Notes: generated by a model from the sequence alone, not told the origin. Counted from the stretch's first letter, positions 35,746 to 45,812 are shown. The stretch is 62,111 nt of DNA from Ectothiorhodospira mobilis (GCF_900114895.1 NZ_FOUO01000014.1:1-62111); one strand, 5' to 3'. Made by a program: numbers and translations.

Positions 35746-37095
35746 ATGACGGACACCACCGCCCACGCCCCCCATCCCCCCCATCCGCCGCGGCCGGTGG
35801 TGGAGCTCTACGAGGCCATCACCGGCGACGAGGATGCCCGCGTCTGCAAGGACATCCCCGAATCCGCCTGCCGTGTGCAGCCGGCCAGCTTCTTTATCCA
35901 CCTGATCTCCAACACCGCCACCAAGATCGGCGACGAGCTGGCCAGCGCCAAACTGGTACTGGCCTGGCTCATGGCGGCCCTGGGGGCACCGGCGGCCCTG
36001 GCGGGCCTGCTGGTGCCCATCCGCGAGGCGGGGGCCCTCATGCCCCAGTTGCTGGTGGCCGCCTTCATCCGCCACGCCCCGGTGCGCAAGTGGTTCTGGA
36101 TCTGGGGCAGCATCGGCCAGGCCCTGGCGGTGGCGGGCATGGGCCTGACCGCCCTCACCCTCACCGGGGCCGCCGCCGGCTGGGTCCTCGTCGCCCTCAC
36201 GGTGGTGTTCGCCCTGGCCCGGGGCATGAGCTCCGTGGCCTCCAAGGACGTACTGGGCAAGACCATCAGCAAGCAGCGCCGCGGCACCCTCATGGGCTAC
36301 GCCTCCGCCGCCGCCGGGGCCGTCACCCTGCTGCTGGGGCTATGGCTCACCCTGCAGGGCGGTGCCGATGCCGATGCGGGATTCTTCGCGGTCCTGCTGC
36401 TGGCGGCGGCCGCCCTGTGGCTGCTGGCGGCGGCCGTCTTCACCACACTGCAGGAGGAGCCCGGGGCCACCGGGGGCGGCGGCAACGCCCTCACCGAAAG
36501 TCTGCGCTCCCTGGGCCTGTTGCGTACGGATGCCCCCTTCCGGCGTTTCGTCCTCACCCGCGCCCTGCTCATGAGCACGGCCCTGGCCCAGCCCTTCTAC
36601 GTCATGCTGGCGCAGCAGCAGGGGGACGGCGGTCTTGCGGACCTGGGGCTGCTGATCCTGGCCACGGGACTGGCGGGGACCCTGAGCGCCCCCATCTGGG
36701 GCCGCCTCTCCGACCGCTCCAGCCGCCGCGTGCTCATGGCCGCCGGCACCCTGGCGGGAGTGCTCGGGGTCGCGGTCTTCCTGCTGGTGAACCTGGGGGT
36801 GCCCTGGGCCCTCAGCCCCTGGGCCTTCGCCGCCTTTTTGCTGATCATGGGCATCGCCCACGCCGGTGTGCGCCTGGGGCGCAAGACCTACCTGGTGGAC
36901 ATGGCCACCACCGAGACCCGCGCCGCCTACACCGCCGTGAGCAATACCGTCATCGGGATCCTGCTGCTGGCGGGAGGGGTCTTCGGCCTGGTGGCCCAGC
37001 TGGCGGGCACCGCCACGGCCATCCTGGCGCTGTCGCTCCTCGCCCTGGCGGGGGCCGTCAGCGCCGCGCGTCTGGGGGAGGTGCAGCAGGACTGA
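35746..37095 (+). CDS. MFS-type transporter
   Basis: 449 residues with about 11-12 hydrophobic segments spread over residues 55-440. MFS-like features are the cytoplasmic loop between TM2 and TM3 (RHAPVRKWFWIW) and the ISKQRRGTLMGY segment after the fourth helix. The central loop (about 240-265) is GTGGGG-rich, and GRLSDRSSRRVLMAAG (after helix 8) is a classic MFS-loop motif. The N-terminus is His/Pro-rich (HAPHPPHPPRP). The substrate is unknown. It follows metA by 40 bases, so a methionine-pathway metabolite is possible but unsupported. It converges with tmcA after 7 bases. Confidence 0.85.
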   Translation: MTDTTAHAPHPPHPPRPVVELYEAITGDEDARVCKDIPESACRVQPASFFIHLISNTATKIGDELASAKLVLAWLMAALGAPAALAGLLVPIREAGALMPQLLVAAFIRHAPVRKWFWIWGSIGQALAVAGMGLTALTLTGAAAGWVLVALTVVFALARGMSSVASKDVLGKTISKQRRGTLMGYASAAAGAVTLLLGLWLTLQGGADADAGFFAVLLLAAAALWLLAAAVFTTLQEEPGATGGGGNALTESLRSLGLLRTDAPFRRFVLTRALLMSTALAQPFYVMLAQQQGDGGLADLGLLILATGLAGTLSAPIWGRLSDRSSRRVLMAAGTLAGVLGVAVFLLVNLGVPWALSPWAFAAFLLIMGIAHAGVRLGRKTYLVDMATTETRAAYTAVSNTVIGILLLAGGVFGLVAQLAGTATAILALSLLALAGAVSAARLGEVQQD

Positions 37096-37102
37096 AAACG
37101 GT

Positions 37103-39172
37103 TCACCCGGGCGGCGGCAACCAGCGCGCCAGGGCCCCGCGCAGCAGGCGGATGACGCCACGGCGGCCGTGCACCCGTGCATGCCGTGCCACCGCGTCCC
37201 AGTCCCGGTGCTGCAGCACGCGCATCACCAGGGCATCCCGCTCACACGCATCCAGGGCCGCGGCCCGCGCCGGATCCGACAGGCCCCAGGGCACCGCTAC
37301 CGCCAGTTCCGGCAGGCAGGCCTCGAAGACGCGCTGGTCATGGGCAAACCCCGCCAGGGCCCGGGCCTGGTCCGGGTCCGGCGGCGCCACCGCCGCGCCC
37401 CGCCAGAGTCCGGCGGCCAGGGCCGGTTCCATGCCCGCCAGGGGGTCCGCCAGCAGGGGGGCCAGGGCACGGGCGAAGCGCTGCCGGGCCGCGGTGGCCA
37501 GCCCCTCCCCGGCGGGGGTCAGCGGGCGCAGCACCGTCACCCCCCAGCCGCCGCTGCTCACCTCCGGCTTCACCCCCACGCGCACCGGCGCGAAGCCCTG
37601 CCCCCGCCAGAAGGCCAGCAATTTCGCGCTCGCGCCGAAGGAGGCCCCCACGGCATCCGCCCCGGCATCCCCGGCCCGCTGCACCACCGCGGCCAGCAGC
37701 CGCCCACCCAGGCCCCGGCCCTGCAACCCCGGGTGCACGGCGATGCGCACCACCCGGTGATAGCGCAGCCGCCCCGCATCGGGGGCCAGCCCGCCGTGCA
37801 GGATCAGCCCCACCGGCAACAGGTGTCCCCGGGGCCGGCGCCGCCCCGCCCACACCTGCCGGCACAGGTCCGGCTCCAACCCCCCCTCCCGAGCCACCAG
37901 GGCCACGGCCGCCACCGCCCCTCCCGACCACAGCACCGTGGTCTCCATGGCCGCATCCTCCAGCAGGCGCTGCAGGTCCGAGGGGCGGGTACGGTAGTGG
38001 GCCAGGGCCAGCAGGCCGTACACCGCCTCCAGCAGGGCCTCGTCCCCGGCCAGGCGCTGCGGGGACAGGCGCTCCACCCGCCCCTCTGCCACCGGCGGCA
38101 CCTCCCGGGGCCGTGCCCCCAGCAGCAGCAGGCGCTCCAGCAGGGCCTCCAGGGGATCCCCCGCCGCCCAGCGCACCGGCCGCTCCAGGTGAAGGAAGCG
38201 GGTGCCGGGGAAACGCCGGTACAACAGGGGGCAAAAGCGGGCGGCAAAGCCCTGGCCCGTACCCTCGTAGCCATGCAGCGTGGTGGTGAAGGCGATGCGG
38301 CCATGGGCGTCCAGCAGGCGCTGCAGCCACTGCACCGGGATCCCCCCCGCCTCGTCCACCAGCACCAGTTCCGCCGGGACCCGGCTGGCGGCCTCCGGGG
38401 GCAGGTATTCCATGTGCCCGCCGGGACCGGTGAGGGGCGCCGTCTCCCGGCGGCCCTGCCCCGGCGGCAGGGCCGCCCGCGCCCGTTCCAGTACCGGGGC
38501 CACGGCCGTCAGGCGCGGCGCGGTGAGCACCATGCGCAGGGGCGGCCTTCCCCCGGGGCGGGCGCGGGCCAGCAGGCGTCCGGCGGCGATCCCCAGGGCC
38601 GCCGACTTGCCCCGCCCCCGATCGGCGGTGAGCACCAGGGGGCGTCCGCCCCGCCCCCGGGAGAGGCGTTCCAGGGCCGCCACCGCGCGGCGCTGATCCG
38701 GGGTGAGGCAGCCGTCCCGATCGGGCTGGATGGCCCCCGGCGGGGTCCCGGGCAGCGGCAGGGGGGTGTCCCCGGGGGCCGCCTCCAAGGCCGCCTCCAG
38801 GATGCGGCGCATGCGCCGGCCGAAGGGGGATGACAGGCCGGCGACCGGCAGGATCAGCAACAGCACCCCGCCCCCGCACAGGGCCCCGGCGGCGGCCCCG
38901 AGGGCATCGGGGGCGATGCCTTCGGCGGCGTCGAACACCAGGGCATCCAGACTGCGCCCCAGGAGGGTGTCCGCCTGGGGCGGCGGGCAGACGGATACGG
39001 GCAGGTGTGCGGGCGGCGCCATCCCCACCCAGGCGGCCCGCTGCGTATGCGCCAGCTGCCGGCACCAGGCCGCCGCCCGGGCGCGGGCCGTCTCTGCCGG
39101 GCCGCGCAGCCAGACCAGGCGGCGGTGGGCCGGATCCCCGGCGGGGAGGAGGCGGATCTCGTCAGACGGCAT
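37103..39172 (-). CDS. tmcA: tRNA(Met) cytidine acetyltransferase TmcA
   Basis: 689 residues (E. coli 671). The N-terminal DUF1726-like region is followed by the helicase-like RNA-binding ATPase core with Walker A DRGRGKS (184-190) and VDEAGGIPV, then the GNAT acetyltransferase domain with the acetyl-CoA motif HPGLQGRGLGGRLL and a C-terminal tRNA-binding tail. It forms ac4C34 in elongator tRNA-Met using acetyl-CoA and ATP, which prevents AUA misreading. It is one of the most GC-rich genes here but otherwise full length. It converges with the MFS gene and is divergent from csp. Confidence 0.94.
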   Translation of the reverse strand: MPSDEIRLLPAGDPAHRRLVWLRGPAETARARAAAWCRQLAHTQRAAWVGMAPPAHLPVSVCPPPQADTLLGRSLDALVFDAAEGIAPDALGAAAGALCGGGVLLLILPVAGLSSPFGRRMRRILEAALEAAPGDTPLPLPGTPPGAIQPDRDGCLTPDQRRAVAALERLSRGRGGRPLVLTADRGRGKSAALGIAAGRLLARARPGGRPPLRMVLTAPRLTAVAPVLERARAALPPGQGRRETAPLTGPGGHMEYLPPEAASRVPAELVLVDEAGGIPVQWLQRLLDAHGRIAFTTTLHGYEGTGQGFAARFCPLLYRRFPGTRFLHLERPVRWAAGDPLEALLERLLLLGARPREVPPVAEGRVERLSPQRLAGDEALLEAVYGLLALAHYRTRPSDLQRLLEDAAMETTVLWSGGAVAAVALVAREGGLEPDLCRQVWAGRRRPRGHLLPVGLILHGGLAPDAGRLRYHRVVRIAVHPGLQGRGLGGRLLAAVVQRAGDAGADAVGASFGASAKLLAFWRGQGFAPVRVGVKPEVSSGGWGVTVLRPLTPAGEGLATAARQRFARALAPLLADPLAGMEPALAAGLWRGAAVAPPDPDQARALAGFAHDQRVFEACLPELAVAVPWGLSDPARAAALDACERDALVMRVLQHRDWDAVARHARVHGRRGVIRLLRGALARWLPPPG

Positions 39173-39434
39173 GGGGCGGTTCCGATCCCGGGGCGCGGGT
39201 CAAGGGATATGCGGCGTTTCCGGGGGGCGCCATCGACCGTTCGTCGGAAAGAGGCCGATTCATCGTCCCCGGGACAAAAAATGTGAATCGGTTATGGCTT
39301 CTGCCCTGGGGGCGGCGTATAGTCGGTCCTGCAGGGGTTGCGGGTTTCCCGTGGCACCGGGGGCAAGCCTCCGTGCGCGACCCGACATCCGGACGCCTGC
39401 GCATAGTGTATCTTTTTCATCGAGGTAATACGCA

Positions 39435-39638
39435 GTGCTGACCGGTACCGTGAAGTGGTTTAACGAAAGCAAGGGATTTGGGTTCATTACGCCGGATGAT
39501 GGGGGCAAGGACGTGTTCGTCCATTTCTCCGCCATCGACGGCGGCGGCTTCCGCACCCTGGCCGAGGGGCAAAAGGTGTCGTTCGACACCCAGACCACCC
39601 CGAAGGGCATGGCGGCGGCCAACGTCAAGGCCATCTGA
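39435..39638 (+). CDS. Cold-shock (CspA-family) protein, GTG start
   Basis: 67 residues from a GTG at 39435 (GAGG 9 bases upstream). KGFGFITP and VFVHFSAI are the RNP-1 and RNP-2 motifs. It shares the [14 protein letters not shown]...DVFVH pattern with the copy at 29.7 kb but differs in the loops, so the two are distinct paralogs. A -10-like TATAGT at about 39.32 kb would give a leader of roughly 110 bases. An intrinsic terminator follows 37 bases after the stop. Whether it is cold-induced cannot be told from sequence. Confidence 0.95.
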   Translation: MLTGTVKWFNESKGFGFITPDDGGKDVFVHFSAIDGGGFRTLAEGQKVSFDTQTTPKGMAAANVKAI

Positions 39639-39675
39639 CCCCGACCCCCGGGTCCGACCGAATTTGAGTGGAAGC

Positions 39676-39707
39676 AAACCCCGCCATCGGCGGGGTTTTC
39701 TTTTTTT
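39676..39707 (+). terminator. Intrinsic terminator of the cold-shock gene
   Basis: AAACCCCGCC-ATC-GGCGGGGTTT is a perfect 10-bp stem with a 3-base loop, followed by TCTTTTTTT. It ends the csp transcript and lies 14 bases before the convergent CBS gene stop. Confidence 0.93.
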
Positions 39708-39720
39708 CGCCCCCCGCCCT

Positions 39721-40317
39721 TCAGGAGGCGGTGAGCAGCTTCTCGATCTCGGCGAAGCTCTGCACCGGCCCCTCGGCGGAGATCTCCACCCCCAACTGGC
39801 GCCCGATCTGGGTGAGGGAGAACAACCCGCGCAGGACCTCATGCCGGTCCTCGTCGTGCTCCACCACCAGGGCATGCTGCCGTCTCGACTCCCGCAGGGT
39901 GGCCACCACATCCCCCACCCGGGCCACCACCACGTCGAAGTGATCCAGCACCGTGAGCTCGGCCCGGGGGGTCATGACGTGCTGCACCTGGAGCTCCCCA
40001 TGGGTGATGCGCTCGCCGGAGACCACCTGCACCGGCTTCTCCCCCAGGATGTCCCGCGCCGTCACCACCCCCTGCACCCGGTCCTCCGGGGTGACGACGA
40101 TGAGCAGGCGCACCCCGGTGTGGATCATCTTCTGCAGGGCGGTCTCCATGGGGGTCTCGGGGGAGACGGTCATGGCCTCCACGCGGCGCAGGTCGGTCAT
40201 GACGTCCGTGGCCGGGTCCTCCAGGGTCACCCGCAGCGGCAGGCCCTGGCGGTAGCGGTGGACGAGGACATCGTCGGAGACGGGATGGGACGGGATGGAT
40301 TCATAGCGCGCGGTCAT
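39721..40317 (-). CDS. CBS-pair domain protein
   Basis: 198 residues from the ATG at 40317, chosen because AAGGAGG is 6 bases upstream. Two CBS repeats are visible: ATDVMTDLRRVEAMTVSPETPM ... VQGVVTARDILG (about 40-95) and VQHVMTPRAELTVLDHFDVV ... HEVLRGLFSLTQIGRQLG (about 115-180). Stand-alone CBS pairs sense adenosine nucleotides and regulate other proteins. It follows trpC by about 50 bases on the same strand, so it may be the last gene of trpGDC. The length and lack of an enzymatic domain mark it as a regulator. Confidence 0.88.
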   Translation of the reverse strand: MTARYESIPSHPVSDDVLVHRYRQGLPLRVTLEDPATDVMTDLRRVEAMTVSPETPMETALQKMIHTGVRLLIVVTPEDRVQGVVTARDILGEKPVQVVSGERITHGELQVQHVMTPRAELTVLDHFDVVVARVGDVVATLRESRRQHALVVEHDEDRHEVLRGLFSLTQIGRQLGVEISAEGPVQSFAEIEKLLTAS

Positions 40318-40368
40318 GGCAAGCCTCCTTCGCAACGATGTACGGCCCGTGGGGCCGCAGGTCTCCCC

Positions 40369-41175
40369 TCAGGCCCCGCGGCCCATGAGCCGCGCCAGGG
40401 CCGCGCCGGGATCCGGGGCCTTCACCAGGGCCTCCCCCACCAGGAAGGCCTGCACGCCGGCCCGGCGCATGCGCTGCACGTCCTCCGGGGTATGGATACC
40501 GCTCTCGGTCACCAGGAGCCGGTCCGCAGGCACCCGCTCCACCAGGTCCAGCGTGGTCTCCAGGCGCGTCTCGAAACTGCGCAGGTCCCGATTGTTGATG
40601 CCGATGAGTTCGGCGTCCAGGGCCAGGGCCCGTTCCAGCTCGGCGGCGTCATGGGTCTCCACCAGGGCGTTCATGCCCAGTTCGTGGGCCAGCATGAGCA
40701 GGTCCTTCAGGTTCACGTCCCCCAGGGCGGAGACGATGAGCAGGATGCAGTCGGCCCCCATCACCCGGGCCTCGTAGACCTGGTAGGGGTCGATGATGAA
40801 GTCCTTGCGCAGCACCGGCAGGCCGCAGGCGGCGCGGGCGTCTTCCAGATGGGCCTCGTGCCCCTGGAAGAAGTCGTGATCGGTGAGCACCGACAGGCAG
40901 GTGGCCCCCGCCCCCTCGTAGGCGCGGGCGATGGCCGCCGGGTCGAAGTCCGGGCGCAGCACCCCCTTGCTGGGGCTGGCCTTCTTGATCTCGGCGATGA
41001 CCGCCGCCTCGCCGCCATGGATGCGGTCCCGCAGGGCCTGGAGGAAGGGGCGCACCGCCGGGGCGGCGTCGACGAAACGGGTGAGCTCCTCCAGGGGGGT
41101 GCGGCGGCGGCGCTCGGCCACCTCCTCCCGCTTGCGGGCCAGGATCTTCTTGAGGATGTCGGGGGTGTCGGTCAT
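40369..41175 (-). CDS. trpC: Indole-3-glycerol phosphate synthase
   Basis: 268 residues, a TIM barrel without a TrpF fusion. The conserved N-terminal [24 protein letters not shown] (catalytic lysine region), [23 protein letters not shown] and [11 protein letters not shown] blocks are present. It makes indole-3-glycerol phosphate from CdRP. It is the third gene of trpG-trpD-trpC, starting 28 bases after trpD. trpE is not directly upstream of trpG because an opposite-strand metallopeptidase gene separates them. The CBS gene follows. Confidence 0.97.
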   Translation of the reverse strand: MTDTPDILKKILARKREEVAERRRRTPLEELTRFVDAAPAVRPFLQALRDRIHGGEAAVIAEIKKASPSKGVLRPDFDPAAIARAYEGAGATCLSVLTDHDFFQGHEAHLEDARAACGLPVLRKDFIIDPYQVYEARVMGADCILLIVSALGDVNLKDLLMLAHELGMNALVETHDAAELERALALDAELIGINNRDLRSFETRLETTLDLVERVPADRLLVTESGIHTPEDVQRMRRAGVQAFLVGEALVKAPDPGAALARLMGRGA

Positions 41176-41203
41176 GGCTGGGGGATTCCGGGTTGCCGGG
41201 GGA

Positions 41204-42226
41204 TCACGGCCTGAAGCTGCGGGAGAAGGAGGCCAGTTGCTCCAGCCGGGCGGCGGCGGCGCCTTCGTCGATCACCTGCGCGGCCCGGCGCACGCCCGCC
41301 TCCATGGACTCGGCCAGCCCGCTGACGTAGATGGCGGCGCCGGCGTTGAGCAGGACGATGTCCCGCGCCGGTCCCGGCTGGCCGGCGAATACGCCCCGGA
41401 TCAGGGTCAGGCTCTCGTCGGCGCTGTCCACCCGCACCGCATCCAGGGGGGTGCGCGCCAGGCCGAAGTCCTCGGGGGCAATGATGCGACTGCTCACCCG
41501 GCCGTCGCGCAGTTCCGCCACCCGCGTGGGGGCGCCGATGCTGATCTCGTCCAGGCCGTCCTCGGCGTGCACCACCATCACGTGGCGGCTGCCCAGGCGT
41601 CCCAGCACCTGGGCCAGGGGCTCCAGCCAGTGGGTGCTGAAGACACCGAGGACCTGGTTGGGGGCCCCCGCCGGGTTGGTCAGCGGCCCCAGGACGTTGA
41701 ACAGGGTGCGCACGCCCATCTCCCGGCGGGGGCCGACGGCATATTTCATGGCGCCGTGGTGATGCGGTGCAAACAGGAACCCCACCCCCACGCGGTCGAT
41801 GCACTGGGCCACCGCCTCCGGATCCAGCTCCAGGTTCACCCCGGCGCTCTCCAGGACATCGGCGCTGCCGGAGCGGCTGGAGACGGAGCGGTTGCCGTGC
41901 TTGGCCACCCGCCCGCCGGCAGCGGCCACCACGAAGGCGGCGGCGGTGGAGATGTTGAAGGTGCCGGAGGCATCCCCGCCGGTACCGCAGGTGTCCACCA
42001 GGTGCTCGGGGGAGACCTCCACCTTCGTGGCCAGCTCGCGCATGACCGCGGCGGCGGCGGCCACCTCATCCACCGTCTCTCCTTTCATGCGCAGGCCCAC
42101 CAGGAAGGCCCCCATCTGCGCCGGGGTGGCCTCCCCGGTCATGATCTGGCGCATGACCTGGGTCATCTCCGGGCCGGTGAGATCCCGGCGCTCGGTGACC
42201 GCGCGGAGGGCTTCCTGCATGTTCAT
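41204..42226 (-). CDS. trpD: Anthranilate phosphoribosyltransferase
   Basis: 340 residues of normal TrpD length. The phosphoribosyltransferase signatures [35 protein letters not shown] and [10 protein letters not shown] are complete, as is the C-terminal [12 protein letters not shown]. It transfers phosphoribose to anthranilate. Its ATG overlaps the trpG stop by 4 bases (ATGA), so it is translationally coupled to TrpG. The trpC start follows 28 bases after its stop. No trpD-trpG fusion is present. Confidence 0.98.
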   Translation of the reverse strand: MNMQEALRAVTERRDLTGPEMTQVMRQIMTGEATPAQMGAFLVGLRMKGETVDEVAAAAAVMRELATKVEVSPEHLVDTCGTGGDASGTFNISTAAAFVVAAAGGRVAKHGNRSVSSRSGSADVLESAGVNLELDPEAVAQCIDRVGVGFLFAPHHHGAMKYAVGPRREMGVRTLFNVLGPLTNPAGAPNQVLGVFSTHWLEPLAQVLGRLGSRHVMVVHAEDGLDEISIGAPTRVAELRDGRVSSRIIAPEDFGLARTPLDAVRVDSADESLTLIRGVFAGQPGPARDIVLLNAGAAIYVSGLAESMEAGVRRAAQVIDEGAAAARLEQLASFSRSFRP

Positions 42227-42876
42227 GGGCGGGGATGGCCTCTTTCGTGATCGTTTCCGGGATTGTCAGCGGCCCCGTGCGGGCGGTCAACCACCGCGGG
42301 GATGCGCAGGAAGTTCTGTAACAGCTCGTGGCCCTGGCGGGTGAGGATGGACTCGGGGTGGAACTGCACCCCCTCCACCGCCCATTCCCGGTGGCGCACC
42401 CCCATGATCTCGTCCAGTTCCCCCTCCGGGGTCTCGGTCCAGGCGGTGACCTCCAGGCAGTCCGGCAGGCTGGCCCGGTCGATCACCAGGGAGTGGTAGC
42501 GGGTGGCCTCCAGGGGGTTCTCCAGGCCCTGGAAGACGCCGAGATCCCGGTGGTACACCGGCGAGGTCTTGCCGTGCATGATCCGGCGGGCATGGACGAT
42601 GCGCCCGCCGAAGACCTGGCCGATGCACTGGTGGCCGAGGCAGACCCCCAGCAGCGGCACGCGCCCGGCGAAGCGGCGGATCACCTCCATGGAGATGCCC
42701 GCCTGATCCGGGGTGCAGGGGCCGGGGGAGAGGACGATGCGCTCCGGCTGCAGGGTCTCCACCGCCTCCACGCTGAGGGCGTCGTTGCGATGCACCTCCA
42801 CCTCCGCCCCCAGTTCCCCCAGGTACTGCACCAGGTTGTAGGTGAAGGAGTCGTAGTTGTCGATCATCAACAGCAT
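42223..42876 (-). CDS. trpG: Anthranilate synthase component II (glutamine amidotransferase)
   Basis: 217 residues from the ATG at 42876 ([15 protein letters not shown]). The class I amidotransferase cysteine is C79 (GVCLGHQC) and the His/Glu pair is in [21 protein letters not shown] is a characteristic loop. It supplies ammonia to TrpE and could also serve PabB. The segment following FHPESI runs [13 protein letters not shown]. trpD overlaps its stop. Upstream, an opposite-strand metallopeptidase gene cuts it off from trpE, and a candidate promoter lies at 42925-42953. Confidence 0.96.
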   Translation of the reverse strand: MLLMIDNYDSFTYNLVQYLGELGAEVEVHRNDALSVEAVETLQPERIVLSPGPCTPDQAGISMEVIRRFAGRVPLLGVCLGHQCIGQVFGGRIVHARRIMHGKTSPVYHRDLGVFQGLENPLEATRYHSLVIDRASLPDCLEVTAWTETPEGELDEIMGVRHREWAVEGVQFHPESILTRQGHELLQNFLRIPAVVDRPHGAADNPGNDHERGHPRP

Positions 42877-42924
42877 GGGCGCGGCATCCTCGGCCGATGG
42901 GCGGCGACGATAGGGCAATACAGG

Positions 42925-42953
42925 GCATTACCGGATTCATATCACAGGGCCAA
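42925..42953 (-). promoter_or_regulatory. Candidate promoter of trpGDC
   Basis: On the minus strand TTGGCC (42948-42953) and TAATGC (42925-42930) are separated by 17 bases, about 48 bases upstream of the trpG ATG. It would allow trpGDC to be expressed independently of trpE. I saw no Trp-rich leader peptide or attenuator between it and trpG. Confidence 0.45.
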
Positions 42954-43044
42954 GGGACGGGTCATGCCCGGCCTCTCCCCCGTGCCCTGGGATTACCTTA
43001 CCATGGATGCACGGCCCTTCCGGGCCGATGCCGGAGACGATCCC

Positions 43045-44133
43045 ATGAAGATCTTCAACTGCGGCGCCTGCGGGCAGCTGATCTACTTCGCAAACACCGC
43101 CTGCACCCGCTGCGGCCATACCCTGGGCTTCCTGCCGGACACCACCGAGCTGGTGGCCCTGGAGCCCGCGGGGGGGGACCTCTGGCACCCGGTGGGGGCG
43201 CCGCAGCGGACCTACCGCATGTGCACCCACTACTGGCGGGAGGGGGTGTGCAACTGGATGATCCCGGCGCATGAGGCCGGGGAGGCCTTCTGCGCCGCCT
43301 GCCGCCTCAACGAGGTCATCCCCGACCTGTGGGTAGAGGGCAACATGGGCCGCTGGGGGCAACTGGAGGCGGAAAAGCGGCGTCTGGTGTACAGCCTGCT
43401 GCGCCTGGGCCTTCCAGTGGTCCCCCGGGCCCGGGATCCTGCGGGCCTGGGCTTCGCCTTCCTGGCCGATGCCGACCCGTGTTTCTCCGAGGCGAACCGG
43501 GTCATGACCGGCCACAACGCCGGTCTCATCACCCTCAACATCGCCGAGGCGGACCCGGCCCAGCGGGAACGCCTGCGCCAGCAGATGGCGGAACCCTACC
43601 GCACCCTCCTGGGCCACTTCCGCCACGAGTCCGGGCACCACTACTGGGAGCGGCTGGTGCGGGACACCCCCTGGCTCGGCCCCTTCCGCGCCTGTTTCGG
43701 GGACGAGACCCGGGACTACCACCAGGCCCTGCAGCAGCACTACGCCACAGGCCCGCCGCCGGATTGGCGGGAGCGCTTCGTCAGCGCCTATGCCAGCAGC
43801 CATCCCTGGGAGGACTGGGCGGAGACCTGGGCCCATTACCTGCACATCGTGGACACCCTGGAGACGGCCCACCAGTGGGGCCTGCAGGTGCGGCTGGAGC
43901 GGGGGGCAGGGCCGGTGCTGCAGGCGGCCCCGGACTTCGATCCCTATGACCAGGAGGATTTCGATGCCCTGATCCGCCACTGGCTGCCCCTGAGCTATGC
44001 CCTCAACACCCTCAACGAGAGCATGGGCCATGCCCCGGCCTACCCCTTCGTGCTGCCCCGGCCGGCCCTGGAGAAGCTGGCCCTGGTGAACCGCATCATC
44101 CATGGACGGGACACCCCACCGGCCCCGGGTTGA
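43045..44133 (+). CDS. Zinc-binding metallopeptidase-like protein (zinc ribbon + HExxH)
   Basis: 362 residues. An N-terminal zinc ribbon C6-x2-C9...C20-x2-C23 (GACGQLIYF, CTRCGHT) is followed by more cysteines (C60, C69, C83, C86). The zincin motif is H194-E-S-G-H198 (FRHESGHHYWERL). It fits a family annotated as putative zinc-binding metallopeptidase, for which I know of no defined substrate. It sits oppositely oriented between trpE and trpG, so it was probably inserted into the ancestral trp operon. The start is the ATG at 43045, with GGAG about 9 bases upstream. Confidence 0.85.
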   Translation: MKIFNCGACGQLIYFANTACTRCGHTLGFLPDTTELVALEPAGGDLWHPVGAPQRTYRMCTHYWREGVCNWMIPAHEAGEAFCAACRLNEVIPDLWVEGNMGRWGQLEAEKRRLVYSLLRLGLPVVPRARDPAGLGFAFLADADPCFSEANRVMTGHNAGLITLNIAEADPAQRERLRQQMAEPYRTLLGHFRHESGHHYWERLVRDTPWLGPFRACFGDETRDYHQALQQHYATGPPPDWRERFVSAYASSHPWEDWAETWAHYLHIVDTLETAHQWGLQVRLERGAGPVLQAAPDFDPYDQEDFDALIRHWLPLSYALNTLNESMGHAPAYPFVLPRPALEKLALVNRIIHGRDTPPAPG

Positions 44134-44190
44134 AGGAGCGGGGCTTCAGGCACATTCATCCCCCTCCCCCGGCCCCCCTGCGGCGGGTGT

Positions 44191-44210
44191 CGATCGCAGG
44201 GATGCGATCG
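44191..44210. repeat. Perfect inverted repeat between metallopeptidase and trpE
   Basis: CGATCGCA-GGGA-TGCGATCG is an 8-bp perfect dyad with a 4-base loop in the 167-base gap between the convergent genes. There is no T-run. It could be a protein site, a transcription barrier, or a footprint of the insertion that separated trpE from trpG. Confidence 0.45.
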
Positions 44211-44300
44211 TCAAGCCTCCAGGGAGGGATCTACGGCGTCCCGCCTCCGGGGAACCGGGCCGGGGGACGCTTTGCAGAGATCGTGAAGACGCCTTAGAGA

Positions 44301-45788
44301 TCACCCCTGGTCGCGGCCGGCGACCTCCAGGCCCGCTTCGGCCATGGCCACGGCGCGGAAGATGGCGCGCCCCTTGTTCATGGTCTCGGCCCATTCGCTT
44401 TCCGGCACCGAGTCGTGGACGATGCCGGCTCCGGCCTGGATGTGCAGGGTGCGGTCCTTGATGACGGCGGTGCGGATGGCGATGGCGGTGTCCATGTTGC
44501 CCTGCCACGACCAGTAGCCCACGGCGCCGGAGTAGATCCCCCGTTTCACCGGCTCCAGCTCGTCGATGATCTCCATGGCGCGGATCTTGGGGGCGCCGCT
44601 GACGGTGCCTGCGGGGAAGGTGGCGCGCAGGACGTCCATGGCCCCCAGCCCAGGGCGCAGCTCGCCGATGACGTTGGAGACGATGTGCATGACGTGGGAG
44701 TAGCGCTCCACCACCATGCGGTCGGTGAGGCGCACGCTGCCGATGCGCGAGACCCTGCCGGCGTCGTTGCGCCCCAGGTCGATGAGCATGAGGTGTTCGG
44801 CGAGTTCCTTGGGGTCGGCCAGCAATTCCCGCTCCAGGGCCCGGTCGGTGGCCTCGTCCCCGCCCCGGGGCCGGGTGCCGGCGATGGGGCGCACGGTGAC
44901 GATGTCGTCCTCCAGACGCACCAGGATCTCCGGCGAGGACCCCACCACGTGGTGGTCCCCCAGGTCCAGGTAGAACATGTAGGGGGAGGGGTTGAGGCTG
45001 CGCAGGGCGCGGTAGAGATCCAGGGGACGGGCGTGGTAGGGGATGGACAGACGCTGGGAGAGCACCACCTGCATCACGTCGCCGTCGAGGATGTAGCGTT
45101 TGCAGCGCTCCACCGCCGATTGGAAGCCCGCCTCGGTGAAGCCGGAGACGAAGTCGGTCTCGTCCACCCGCCGCGTGGTGGCCTCGGCGGTGGGGAGCTC
45201 GGTGGGGCGGCGCAGGCCCGCCTCCAGGGCATCCAGGCGTTCCTGGGCCCGCTCGTAGCCGTCGGGCGCGGCGTGCACCACCAGGTAGAGCCGGCCGGCC
45301 AGGTTGTCGTAGGCCACCAGTTCGTCGGAGACCATGAGCAGGATGTCGGGCACGCCCAGGGGATCGGGCTTGTCGCCGTCCGCCAGGCGCGGCTCGATGT
45401 AGCGGATGGTGTCGTAGCCGAAATAACCCACCAGGCCGCCACTGAAGCGCGGCAGGTGGGGCAGATCGGGGACGCGGAAGCGGGCCCGGAAGGCCTCCAG
45501 CCATTCCAGGGGATCCTCCACCTGGGCCTGTTCCACCACCCGGCCGTCCTCCTCAAGGCTCACCTGGTGGCCGTGCACCCGCACCACCTGCCGGGCCGGC
45601 AGGCCGATGAAGGAGTAGCGCCCCCACTTCTCCCCCCCCTGCACCGATTCCAGCAGGTAGGAATAGGGCCTGCCGGCCAGCTTCATGTAGACGCTCAGGG
45701 GGGTGTCCAGGTCGGCCAGGATCTCCCGCACCACGGGGATGCGGTTGTAGCCCTGGGCGACCAGGCGGTGGAAGGTCTCTGGGGTCAT
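44301..45788 (-). CDS. trpE: Anthranilate synthase component I
   Basis: 495 residues. The chorismate-binding core is intact: [66 protein letters not shown] and the C-terminal [17 protein letters not shown]. The N-terminal regulatory part has [18 protein letters not shown], which contains the LLES tryptophan-binding motif of feedback-inhibited TrpE. It converts chorismate and ammonia to anthranilate together with TrpG. It is the third gene of rpe-gph-trpE, 24 bases after gph, with no separate leader, so it is read from the rpe promoter. Confidence 0.97.
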   Translation of the reverse strand: MTPETFHRLVAQGYNRIPVVREILADLDTPLSVYMKLAGRPYSYLLESVQGGEKWGRYSFIGLPARQVVRVHGHQVSLEEDGRVVEQAQVEDPLEWLEAFRARFRVPDLPHLPRFSGGLVGYFGYDTIRYIEPRLADGDKPDPLGVPDILLMVSDELVAYDNLAGRLYLVVHAAPDGYERAQERLDALEAGLRRPTELPTAEATTRRVDETDFVSGFTEAGFQSAVERCKRYILDGDVMQVVLSQRLSIPYHARPLDLYRALRSLNPSPYMFYLDLGDHHVVGSSPEILVRLEDDIVTVRPIAGTRPRGGDEATDRALERELLADPKELAEHLMLIDLGRNDAGRVSRIGSVRLTDRMVVERYSHVMHIVSNVIGELRPGLGAMDVLRATFPAGTVSGAPKIRAMEIIDELEPVKRGIYSGAVGYWSWQGNMDTAIAIRTAVIKDRTLHIQAGAGIVHDSVPESEWAETMNKGRAIFRAVAMAEAGLEVAGRDQG

Positions 45789-45812
45789 GGGCGGTGTATC
45801 ACGGGCAATGGC

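Noticed and set aside
42877-43044. Trp attenuator leader before trpG
   Set aside because: No short ORF with consecutive Trp codons and no alternative hairpins with a T-run are visible.
44134-44300. Small ORFs between the metallopeptidase gene and trpE
   Set aside because: They are short, without ribosome binding sites, and rich in GC-derived chance frames.
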